Origin: Dichotomocladium elegans
Lineage: Eukaryota; Mucoromycota; Mucoromycetes; Mucorales; Lichtheimiaceae
Length of the DNA: 64,000 bases
Assembly (NCBI GenBank): GCA_025716815.1
Contig: JAIXMN010000001.1
Span: forward strand, 1,054,001 to 1,118,000
Direction: 5' to 3'
The notes beneath the pieces are model-generated. The model was given only the letters and a program-made list of their open reading frames with translations, made no database searches and had not been told where the DNA came from. The position numbers were made by a program, and so were the translations under genes. The stretch's first letter is position 1. Every line of letters begins with the position of its first letter. Positions 11,144 through 23,061 of this stretch are shown here, piece by piece.

Positions 11144-11999
11144 TTACTGAGAAGCCGAAACAACATGGGGCAACTTGATATAGCTGCGCAAGTAGCCCGT
11201 CTTCTCCGTATAATGAGCAAGCTGAGACTGGATATTTTGGAGGACAGGCAGGACCTGGCTCTGTAGGCCCTGTCCGAGCTGTCGCGCTTTTTCGTACGAG
11301 TTGATATCACTGCGATTGTATTGCTCGCGGATAAGCTCGTACTGCTTGTTGGCAATGTCAAGAAGAGACATAACACGTGCCTGGAGCCAGTCTGGAATGG
11401 GCTGGGTCTTTAGATAACTGAGAACGGCGGAAAACTGGGCGGTGATTTGGGCTGTCAAATCCTGAATGCGTTGTTGGGGTACTGCGAGGCGCTGTTGGGC
11501 CGCCTCTGCATACAGGATTGCAGACTGACGAAGGGTGGACTGGAGCATCTCAAGACTCTGAAGTAACTTGGTGCGCTGGTCATTAATAAGCTGCTTAGCC
11601 TGGGAAGCTTTTTCGTCAGCAACAGGGAAGTATGTCTCGACGGTGCGGGTCAGAGTGGCGGTCTTAGCCTGGAGGAGGTCAAGCGAGCGGCAACCGAGGG
11701 CATCGGCGCGGTCGACGTGGGGCTGGACAAAGTTGACGTACGCATTCTGCACGATTTGGTTTTGGGACACCGCTGTCAAGGTGGAGTTGGCGAATCGACC
11801 AAGCGATGTCTGGTTGGCATAGGCAACGCTCTCCTGGACATAAGGGAGGGAGATCACCCGTTGAACAAAGTGTTTCGCCTCGGCCTGCTGCTCAGAGTGT
11901 TTCATTTCAGCTAGTTTAACATTTTGAAAGAGTAAAAAAGAAAAATAAGATGGGTGGTATTGATGTATAGTTTTGGTGCTTACTGGTTTGTTGACCCAT
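11144..11999 (-). CDS. Perilipin-like lipid-droplet protein
   Basis: This is a protein of the perilipin (PAT/MPL1/CAP20-type) family that coats lipid droplets and controls access of lipases to stored fat. Two exons on the complement (11,984-11,999 and 11,144-11,910) join in phase to 260 codons plus stop. The first exon encodes only MGQQT plus one base. The N-terminal PAT-like region has FVQRVISLPYVQESVAYA (about residues 18-35), close to the family pattern RVxxLPLVxSxxxxV. Next come repeated amphipathic 11-mer-like helices (residues about 60-180) with many Gln and Ala, and a helical C-terminus. The alternative start inside exon 2 at 11,905 would omit only the first residues, but it would leave an upstream ATG-TAG mini-ORF (ATGTTAAACTAG) in the leader. 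The spliced start removes that mini-ORF as intron, which favours the spliced model. There is no signal peptide. Confidence 0.8.
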
Positions 12000-14450
12000 A
12001 ACGTGGTGTTGTATGCTGTGCACTGTATGCGAAGGGTTGGATGAGGGAGAAAGAAGGGAGGAAAAGGATGCGGTTTTTTGGGGACGGGAAAAAGAGCAAT
12101 AGGATAAGAAATATCTGTCTTTTAATGATTTCTTACATGAACCATGTGAAGATGAATTGTGGCTAATGAGTTTCATGCCTTCCAAGGCTACACAACCACC
12201 CCCCAAAGAAACCAGTGATTGACTGTTATACACTACTTTTATTTTCACATGTTAGTATGATAACTGTGGCCAGTGCTCGTCCAGCCGCTGGTTTTAAAAA
12301 ATAGGTGCAGGTGCGCCCATCTCTCTCTTTTTTTTTTTTTAAATTGACACATCGGAAAACTTCAAGTGGTTTGAATAATTGTTGTGTGAGTTCATCTCTT
12401 CTTATCTTCGAGCACAGGTGCCGTGTGATGTATTCTATTCAACTATCCCGACAACGACCCTCCCCCCATTTTTTTCACCGAAGCTTATGTGTCGCAAGTC
12501 GTCGGGAGAGCACGCGATCAAATTGTGCACCCGCTCACTTTTTTTCCGCCTCCGCTTTTACTTTTTTTTGGTGGCCCTTGATGCTTTAATCCCCGAAAGT
12601 CTCCTTCTTTGGATTCTATGACTGTACTTGCAAGTGTCTGTCTGTGGGTCGCAGGATGCCCCTACTGCTTCGGACTATGTATGGCGCAGTTATAATAATC
12701 TCGGCAGTGGAAAACTAAGAAAAATTCCATAGGCAGAAGAAAGGATATGCAGCATTAAATTACAAGCACATGTTTACTGCTTAGCGCTGCTGTAAATACA
12801 AGCTAACCGTGGTGTTGCTAGGACAATAAATAATGAGATAAGCGAAATGAAGTGCGAGCTGATTTTGTGAGCGAGGAAAAATGTGTGTAGGTTGGATTTC
12901 GTGTTTCTAAGCTATCAACCATTTTAATATTGTGTTTGTGTTTGATACACGGTACGCAAAATCGTCATATGAAACGGACAAGGAGGGAAGCGAAACTCGT
13001 TCCCTATCATTATATGGATTATCATACTGAGTACCGGGGACGATTAACTGGTAGAAGATGGTGCTCTGGATGTTTGATAGTAGCGCGTGTGTATATAACG
13101 GATAAAAACCAGTAAAGCCGCATACTTAGGGATTTTCTTTTCCCTTTTGCCAAGAGCTCGAGTGGGTGGTTTACTGATTCTGATCGTTCCTACTTGTTGT
13201 AAGGTGGACGCTGTTACACTTCAAATATCTCGACCTCCCACGGTCCTGTCACAGTGCTTTAGACGGTCACAATGGGGATTAACAAGAAATTGGCATGATA
13301 AAAAAAATCGGGCTGCTTGTGCGAGAGGAAAACAGAGATACCTGCTAGAATACACAGTCCGTTGATAAGGCTCTTCGTTTCTAGAGATAGAGTTGAACAC
13401 GGCTGCTTCATTAACCCTGCGTACATACTGTGCAATTCAGGTTAGAGTGACGAACGATGCGATGTTGATGTTAGTGCCTGCAATAGGGACAGAGCAGCCC
13501 CAATATATAATCAACACATTACACATACCCACACGCCCTGGTTCGCACCTTCATGTGCCGTATGCGCAATACTCGCCCAGTCTCGTCCTTCCATTTTGTC
13601 GCTCATTGTGCTAGCATCGAATTGATTGCCCTATTAGGAAGTGAGCAGCGTCGGTACTCGAGAGGATGGGGGGGGGAATTAGCAGTGCTATTTACGGCGA
13701 GACGGTTGTACCTTACTACCTTTGCGTCATCAACTTGATCTCCCATTTCATAATTCATAGACTGTGAAGAGCCTCGGCAAGTTCGGAAAGTTTAAATCGC
13801 GTCGAGTGAGGCCGACGCTCCCACCATCCTCCAAGCAAACAAACAATAAAATAGGGAAATGACAGTTCTTGATGAATGGTACGGATTTTTCATCAACGCC
13901 CTACAAAACAAACAAAAAAAAAAATGCTGTTAGGCTCAAAAAGGTCTGTTATCTAGGGGAAGTTACTGTAGCGATCTGTTCTTTTACATCCATAAGTGTA
14001 GTCATTATGCTGGCGCTGATCCATGATGGACGGCTTATTATGAAATGCATCGAGCTTGGCGAAGTATAACCCGCAAAAAGAAAACCATGCGGTGGTACAA
14101 TTGAGTCAATATTCAAGGACCTACTGTTAGACATCGGTGGGTGAACTATCAGGTGATAAGAAAAAGGGAGAATGCGGGCTCAAATCAGCAGATGTCTTCC
14201 CTCCCCCCTTATCTGACCCGATCGACCGATCAGCACCCCCCAAAGAACATTTTGCATTTGCATGTGACAGCGCGGACATTCATCACGCTATCATCTTCTC
14301 ATTTGCGTGTCCATTACGTAAATGTACCTTTCCGTTAATAAGAACAAGTCTGATATGCTTTTATATGTCGTGTATTTGTGCAATTATTTAAGAAAAAGAT
14401 GCCCCGGAGGATATGCATTGTGCAGAAATGATTGGGGGGTATGAAAACAA
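12000..14450. other. Long intergenic region
   Basis: About 2.4 kb separates the 5' end of the perilipin-like gene from the 3' end of the chitin synthase gene. The proximal 300 bases are presumably the perilipin promoter. Homopolymer T (12,328-12,341) and A (13,912-13,924) runs occur. ORFs up to 110 codons were inspected and none has a domain, codon bias or splice partners. Confidence 0.5.
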
Positions 14451-17400
14451 TTAGAAATGCAACGCTTCTTCGATACATTGGTTGATGTAATCCTTCCTGT
14501 ACGTCATGTCAACGCCGAATTGCCGGCTTAGCTGCTCCCGCACTTGTTTCTTGGTCATCGTCATCAAGTCAGATGTGGCAGTAATGCGGTGAACCTCGCG
14601 CCGAATCTCCTCATCATTCGGTCCGTAGCTTGCTACGGAACCTCCGCCACCGCCCATCGGTTCACTATAGACGGAGGGAGGGGCCATGGGCGGCAAAAAC
14701 CCAGACGAGTACCGCATGCTCATGGCATCCATCATTGGGTATCCACTTGGAGCATGATTTAGTGCCGTCATCCCTGTATGCTTCGTGTCAACAGATCCAT
14801 TCTCCCATAATTCCGACTCATGTTCACTCCACTTCTTGAGTGGGATCGATTTCGGATCAAAATGGCCTTCGTCGACACCGACCGCCTTCTTTTGGCCGCC
14901 TTGGTCGATTACCACGCGCGTATTTCCCCAGGAGAAATCATCGAAATGCCAGAATGAATAGATCGGGACGAAAAACGAAAACAGCGGGATTGCCAGAATG
15001 TAAATGATCATCCAACCAATATGCTCCCACTGCGAGCACAGAGACAAACATAAGGTGCCGTCAGTATTATTCTATATGATTGCTATTCTCGTATCTCTTA
15101 CCTTGCGTCTGACGATGAAGATCAGGGCCTGGAGACCGTAGACACCGCAGAGCAGCAGGATTGAGATCATGGGCACTTGATCAGCATCAGTCACCAGTCT
15201 GTAGATCAGATAGCCGAGATACAGCACAACGCCAGGCATCGTCAGGGTGCTCATCAGGTCAAGAATGACCACAAACCGCATTGAAAAACAGCAGAAGCCG
15301 CATAGTTGAGTCAGAAACGACAGTTCGCCAAGGTTATGTACGGTCGAGTTGATCCACCGGCGACGCTGAGAAAGCAACACGCTCCATTGTCCTGGGGCAT
15401 TTGTCAAGCAGCTCGCATCGGCAGTGAACTTGGTCTTATGGGTTGGGAAATGCTTGAGAATTAACGTGGTCAGATACCGATCCTCGCCAAGATGCAACAA
15501 GTTCTTTTGATGGAGCGTGTTGACCCTATTCTCCGCATAGTCCTCAATCACCTGATTGCTGACGAGCAATGGTTGGTTCTTCGTGGGCGATCGAATACGA
15601 TACATGCAGAAGCAGCCTGGAAGACAGGTGACCGAACCAAATAGGGACTCGAATGCTTTGGCAAGGAAATGGGAGATATAGTACTCATACACTTGAATCA
15701 TGGTAACCCAACTCTCGCGCTCGTTTGCGAGCTTTGTCTCGCCACATAGCCCAACAATTTTCGCATCATGCACAAAGCATGACACCATCCGGTTCAGCGA
15801 GTCAGGCGCTACTTCTGTGTCGGCATCCACCATCAGCACAAACTCGTAGAAGCTGGGACTCACACCAATGACGTTCTTGATTTGGTGGTAAATCTCGAGC
15901 TCCATGGGTGTCATGGGATAGTCAAAGTGGACCTTGTTAAGGAACTGCATGAGCACCATCTGGGAGTCACGCTTGCCTCGGTTGCCCGGTTTCTGGTGCT
16001 CCGCCGGGTTGCCAACCTTGACAACAACTACGTAGGGGACTACATGACCCGAACATTCGTACAAACCGGAGTAGATCTTGCTCATGTTGTGTTGTTTGTT
16101 GCCCGCGCCAAGCGAGAGAAATGAGAGAGGTTCAGGATCAACGTTGGGATCCACGCCCAGAATATCAAGAACAATGCGAGGTGTAGGTCGGTCGTTCCCA
16201 CTACCGACAATCATACCATCGCACACTAGAAACAATAGCTTGCGCTTGTCGTCATAGTCGAGCACCGCAATCGAATCGATCGTCTTGCGCAGCGACTCTT
16301 CACCTTCGGTATAACACGGTACCTGACATACAATGAATTTGTCGTGGTCCTCAGGCTCCCTGCGTGTACCCATCTGCAGGGCAGCTATAAACTTGAACAC
16401 AATCACCGCCACCAAGATGCCGGTCACAATGAGCAGGAAGTACTCTGAGAACTGACATTGGATTGACCTGCGTGTATCGACCTTGCCGACAAAGAAAAGA
16501 TTCCGCAAGCATACCATTTGGCGGTTGCGCAAGTCGGGATCAATCGGCAGTGCATCAAAATGTTTGGAAATATCTGTTCCTGCTAGCTGGCGAAACAGCT
16601 CGACGATGCCGTTATCCATAAAGTTGATTTCAACATTGGGCGACGCCTGGTGCCCCTCCGGTGCACGCGGTGCTCGTCCGCCCATCAGGTAGTATGTGAG
16701 GTCATATACGTCACCATGGAGTATCGCCCACTGGCGGTGTGTCTGAATTTCACCAACACCTACTACATTTGTTGCTTGCTTGAGGATGTCATCCGGATCA
16801 TACCCCATAAAACCAAGGCGATAGTTTTTACGAAGGTAAACCATTTGTTCAAAGTACCAGTCTGGACGATAGTCGTTCGTAAAATACCGAAAGTCATGAT
16901 AGACTGCATTTTTGTCGCTCAGGTTGTACTGAAAGTCGAGCACTACTTCCTCGGATAGGTGACCAGCGGTACCATCGCAAAGTGCAGACACCTGAACGGG
17001 GAAGAGGTTGGTCGCGTCTTTACCTGCATAGTCAAATATTGCCTTGTCAGGTATGACCTCGGAGGCCCAATGGTGGGGCGCAAATTTTGTCAAGTCAAAC
17101 ACCTCGCCACGGATTGCAACATAAGCCTTTTCCTTTGTCGACCTGGACTGGAGCTCAGAGATGGAGAACACGTCTTGGTGTGGGCAAAGGAGCGGACCGA
17201 AGCCAATGATAAACAGGATCATAGCAGAGCACATGACGAAGATTAATATACACAAGGCCACTTTTTCGCGCCAGGCCATCCGGATATCACGTCGTGTCAT
17301 GCCACCGCATTTGGAGAGGAAGGGGGACGGTATCCACCAAGTTAACATCCATACAACAAAAAGCCATTTTCTACGTATTCCTGTCATGGGCGGCTCTTGC

Positions 17401-19924
17401 TCCTCAGGAGCAAATTCGTTGTATCCTACAAAACCCCCTTTCTCGTGTACAAATTCGTTTCCACTGAGCTGCGACATGAGCTCCGAGGGTGCAAACTCGT
17501 GTATGGGGGGAACACTGGAGGTGTCGAGAAAATCCGAGTCAGAAACTGCCGAAGACATCTGGTCATCGTTGACCGAGAAACCATCATAAAGGCCTATCTC
17601 TATATGAGTAATTTTGACATCGTTTCATGTCGCTCGGTACCCACCCGACGTAGCCATCTTTGACTTTTTAGACTCTGATTTTTCCAAGCTGCGAAGGTCG
17701 CGCTCAAGTATTAAAAATCCAGCGTTGGAGAGGTGTACCTTTTTTTTTAAAAAAAAAAAAGGACAGACGGGAGAATTTGTGAACTGATTCTTAAAAAAGG
17801 GGAAAAGAATACGCTTTACCTTGTTATCTTGGCCTAGCATCGCCATATTTTCCTCCCAGTTGAGAGATTGGAGGACCCACTGGCACTTGTCACGTGCTTG
17901 AATGATGTTGGGTGGATATGTCTGACCATTCAATGTGACATTCAGAGAAGCCTGATAACGGTCTGTGAATTCATCAAACGAAAAGGAGGTGTTGTAGTAG
18001 ATCCGCATGCGCTGCGCCAGAGCCGAAAGACCGAAACTGCTCTGCTGTGATTCCAGTTTTTTGGAATCGCACGAGTTGGGAAGCCCCAGCTCGTTTGGTC
18101 TCATACAAAGGACAAACCATGGCAGTGTCTTTCCTAGTGCCTGTGTGAGATCCTGGATTCCTTGATTCAGGAGCTCGGTCACAGTTGCCGGGTTTCGCTG
18201 CTGGCGCGGTTTTTCATCCGATGCGGGCGCAAGTGTGGGCCGGTTGGAGGGCTTGACACCATAGCGGGAGGAATGAACACGATGGCCCTCGTTTGAATCT
18301 GGAATGATTTCCGCCATCAGGCCGTTAGTGGTTGGCGAGCAGTAAGCATTGCCCCGAAACAGGGAAATGAAGTCGTTGCAAAGATAGTCCTCATTGCTTG
18401 GAGCAAAAGAGTTTTGATCGTACTGCGCAGAGCCCCAGAAATGCTGGATGGTGAATGGATGATAGCTTGTATTATTGGCACTGGCAAGTTGCTCCATCCA
18501 TGGTGTTGGTGTATGCCGATTGGCTTGGGCATTCAGAGCGCTGAAAATACCCTTTGCGGGATGAGTATAGACATCTACCAACTCTTGTTTTGGAGACTGA
18601 TGCTGCTGGTCAGAAAGGATTGTGTTGAGCATGAACTGATGCATTGTATCTGCAATATAATGAAATGCTAGAGCGTCAAAGTGGCAGTTGGTTCGGGTAG
18701 CATAGCCGGGCATGTCAAAGAGACTAATGACATTGGGTGCAGGTGCTGTCGATTTCTCCAGTTTCTTATTGATCTGCGCAGTGACCCAGGTGAGCAGCAA
18801 AACATAGAGTGCTTCTGCAAGATCGTCGCGCTGTTTGGCCGCCTGTTGTGCATCGAGGAATAAGGTTGTAATATCCCGTTTAATCAGTTTTGATTTAAAC
18901 ACGAGTGTATTGTGCAATGTACGGCTATCAACGCCCAGCAAATCAGCTGCTATATCGAGGACCTGGGGATTGCTGACGGCTGCAGCGTCCTGGGCCTGGT
19001 TTTGGACAAAGACCAGATTGCCTAGATGGAGGATGGCGGCGAGAATTTGCAACAGCTGAGCAACTTTATGTTTTTGGAATCCAAGTGACTTGAAAGCCTG
19101 CCGAAGGGTGAAGTAGTTCTCGGCATCATCGATAGATGACGAACGGGAAACATTGCTGCGGGTAAGGTAGGAGTACTGGGACCAATCGGTCAGTTGAAGC
19201 CGTGCTTTTTCTTCTCGCGGCGCGTTGAGTAAAGCATAAAAGATGTGAAAATTCCGCTCGTCTGCTTGTGTGACACGCCGCTTCTCAAAGGCATAGGGTG
19301 CCAGCAACTGGGCCGATACGAGTCGCCCACGATCAGAAAAGTGCAGCTCCAGGCATTTGGCCATTCGCGATGCATCGTCGTGAATGGCGTTCTTGGCGTG
19401 CCCAAAGTAGCTCACAATGGTATTGGCGTACAGCACGTTTTGCTGTATCCGTGTTTGTTTATTGTTGTGGGTGCTCAGAGCAATAAGGTGTTGGAGTGTC
19501 TGGTGGAACTGATGGGACTTGCCGCTTCCACTCTCACCGCTACATTGCTGGAAGTGTTAAAACACAAGAAAAGCAAATGGAAGGATACCAAGGGGAAATA
19601 CAGGTTGTGGCTGCTGACTACTTGCCTAAAGATAATGGATTGAGGCTGGGCTGTCCGACGAGAGTGGAAATATATGTTGTTGACAAACTGACATAGGTGA
19701 AATGGGTGCGGAACCGTATTGGAATCTGCATCTTTATATTCCTCGACATATTGGCTGCTGATATCGTCAAAAGAAGTAGGTCTGTTTGGGTTGAGAGCGA
19801 CGAGGATTGAAGAGCCGATGGCAGTGTAGTACAAGTCCTCCAAGTACCGTTGCCGCAACAGCTCTGTGATCTGACCGGGCTCTACATGACACAGATCGTG
19901 AGCCTCAGAAGCAACCTGAGTCAT
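14451..19924 (-). CDS. Myosin-motor chitin synthase (class V type)
   Basis: This membrane enzyme polymerises UDP-N-acetylglucosamine into chitin at growing tips; the myosin-like head tethers or times its delivery along actin. Five exons on the complement (19,622-19,924; 17,820-19,547; 17,645-17,738; 15,102-17,599; 14,451-15,029) join in phase to about 1,733 residues. Order: myosin motor (about 1-690) with intact P-loop GESGSGKS at 105-112; Ser-rich linker; two membrane segments (about 785-845); cytochrome-b5-like domain (YVAIRGEVFDLTKF, about 868); further membrane segment; catalytic GT2 domain with DADTE (about 1300), LGEDRYLT (about 1413) and QRRRWINST (about 1453); three more membrane segments; and a DEK-type C-terminal helix pair. 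Switch I is degenerate (DDASRM instead of NxNSSRF) and switch II reads FDMPGY, so ATPase activity may be weak, as in other chitin-synthase motors. The length is near the usual 1,750-1,900. Confidence 0.95.
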
Positions 19925-22900
19925 TGATTATAGAGGATGAAATGAGTAAATAAATAAAAGAAAAACAGTGCAAAATGATAGAAAAAATGAGAAAAGAGGT
20001 GGGAGAGCGAAGAGAAGTGGAAGGGGTAAAAAAGCTGGCAAGTCGTCGTTGCTCCTTACACCCACCCCTTTTGCTCCTTGGGCCGTATTCTACATACATA
20101 CACCATCCCTTCAATATAGTCCTTACTTTCGTGGTATATATATCAGTGCCGTCTTCAATTCAACATCATTGCCTAGATAGCAGGTCAATGTTCAGATATC
20201 CAAACAGCAATAAGGGACAGGTATATGACGCAACACAATCAGCTGCTAAGACAAATTCTACTGTCTACGCAATTAGTCCGTTACTATTCCATTTAAAAAA
20301 GGCGTTATGTGTATTCTATCTCAACCATTTATATCCCACTGGGTTACCAGAGAAAAGAGCAACTGATTGCCTATTACTGGTAAGACATTTCTATGGATAG
20401 ATCACAACCACTTCAAGGTATCCACAATAGCGTATAAGCATTTATCACTCTCATGAGGGCTATAAACGATATATTATGTAATCAATTGCGAGTTAACGAT
20501 ATGTAAGATTTTACATACCCGGGTGTCGATATGTTTATTTATATATAGAAATGAAGAAAAACCAACGAATCCAGCATAAGTCAAATATATCAATAGTACA
20601 CGTGGTCAGGGTAAGGCGAAATACAGTATGTTAAAAAGTGTCAATTAAAAAAGGCCGCATCATTTAGAAAAACAGAACAACAGGGGTAAAATAAGAACAT
20701 TGCGATCCATACAATAAAAGGACATGGCTTAGCTTGTAGCTGTGAACAAGAATATATGAGTAGACAAAGGTTCTGAGCATGATTGCATCGCCCACATATG
20801 AACAGTAAATTTTGTTCATGCTCTTACGGGGAGAAGGGGCATGTATATATTTAGTGTGTGTGTCGAATGAGGAGCTCACTGCAGCATATTCAGTTTATAA
20901 CATAACCTATATTTGAGTGCTTCCTGCACAGTAAATACGGTACTAACGTTCGTTTCCATCACTCAAAAGTCGCCCAGGCCCTAACACGCTTCTTCTGCTC
21001 ACTGTAGCATTTCCCCTTTTTCCAACCATTTATTACATAAAAGGTAATCTGTTCCTCAAGAGCGTGCTTTTCTGTCAGCCTGTAGGGGGTGCATATTTTA
21101 CATCAGTGCATCTCGTATGCACAAAACGCACTTGCAAATATTGCCCGACTAAATGCTGTGCGTCCAGAAGATAGTCATAATAACACCCACACGCGAATAT
21201 GCTATGGTTCATATAGTAAGAGACGGCAAAAAACAGAGCCACAAACTGTATGAAGGGGAGGCAGAGACAGCAGAATCAACTAATGGCATAAAGGAAAAAG
21301 CAGTAAAGCGCGAGAGTAATTCAAGGGGAGATGTGCTGCTGGCGATCACATATGTGCATGTTGCTTGCTTTATTATTTTGAAAGCTGATAAATATTTGAC
21401 AAAATAGAAATATTCTTATGATGTCTAAAAGCAGAATCCATTTCTTTGAATTGTATTTTTACTGTCTGTCGATGAAATACCAGGATTCAAGTTTTGTAGA
21501 TAAATCAGATTTCCGTGTCTATAATTACCAGAACCGCCGCTCAAGTTTCGCATCCTCCTTTTCCGGGAGTGCCGACCCTTTCACGATAGACTTTTATCAT
21601 ACTGCAATGAGTATCCGTTTCTTTATGGAGATTGATAAGGCCATGTCATTGATGACCGTGCTTACTCTACTCTTATGGAGTATGTTAGTTGACGAGAAAG
21701 CGTATCCTATTAATCTCGTCTTTTCCCACAGGATATCGTCCTAGTATAAATTCGGTCTGTAGACAGGAATAGTGAAGTAACAATCCAATAGCCATTGAAT
21801 AAATGAAGTATCCAATAACGTAAAGGTGACTGCATTTGAAGGGTTCCTTCTCATTACTCCAGATGCTGACTGTAAGTTTTAATGCGCCTGTTGTTCTTCA
21901 GGCTCGAATATTTTTTAATACTGTAGGGGGCACATGCGTGGTCTTGTTGTGCTTTGAGAAAGAAGAATACACCTATCAATGAATCATCGCCATTATCCTG
22001 TGTTTTGCGACTTTGTGGCTGGTTGTGGGGTGGCCTCTCCGGGTAACAACACCTCTCTGGACTGTTTCTGTACATGTCCTGGAACCTGCAGGCCTATCGC
22101 TTTAACGGGCGATCGCTGTATAAAATTGAGAATGAAAAACGCCTTGGTAATTAATAATGGAGCTTCCAAGCGAACGGCTTCCTTCATTCGATTCATCACC
22201 TTCTTCTCTTCCTTGGCGTTACCCATTATGAGCGTCTATGACCAAAACTCGTTTCTCATCACTAAACTCTAACTCCTGCTATCCCTTGTAGATGGACCAT
22301 TTTTACCGGTACGCGAGTGTCATGAAAGAGAGGAGATGCAGATGACGTTCAGCTTCTTTTCTGTTGACTCCGTGCGCCGCATTCTTGTCCTTTTCGGTCC
22401 ATCCCACACAGATCTTCCCCTCGTCCTTTGGTAATATGCTCAGGTTTTTCCAGGGCATCCATACTGCTCTCCAGAAATGAGTTAAAGCGAATGGAAAAGG
22501 ATTACGATGCTCAGTTGACGGATAAATTTCAACTAGTATAACCTTACACGGCGTCTTGTTATCGTACGCCCAAAATTCGTCTTTAGAAATGAAGAAACAT
22601 TCGGTGCACTCAGAGCCGCAGCTTTAGAGTCGCTTCTATGTCAGCATCTCTGCTGATGCAGCTGATGGCGCAGATCAAAGGAACAACAGACTGTGGCGGG
22701 CTGAATCCACACGGGTTTTGGGTGCAACAAAACCATCAGAATACTATTGCATTCGTTGGAGTGCCATTCAGTGTTCAGTGTCCAGGTCTTGCATCCTACT
22801 CGCACAAGTAGAGTCTGCACAGATGAATGGGAAAATCCCGGAAGACCAGGTATTTGATATTTAAGTCCTACTTGACGACCGTGTCAATTAAATTTAAAAC

Positions 22901-23061
22901 GTAGTATATTGTTGGCGTATTTGTGCGATATGCCAAAGTGTCTTTGACACTGCCATCCAAAATCTTTCAAATGCTGGTCACGATCCCTGATTTCACCTCC
23001 TCAGATGGCAAAGAGATGTGCTCGGTCTAGGGTCAACAGCAATGGATTCGTTTTTTATTCA
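19925..23061. other. Long intergenic region
   Basis: The first few hundred bases are the likely chitin synthase promoter, with purine-rich sequence at 19,970-20,040. The rest is AT-rich and carries only short ORFs (up to 141 codons at 19,975-20,400) that lack motifs and overlap on both strands. No repeats shared with other parts of the window were noticed. Confidence 0.5.
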
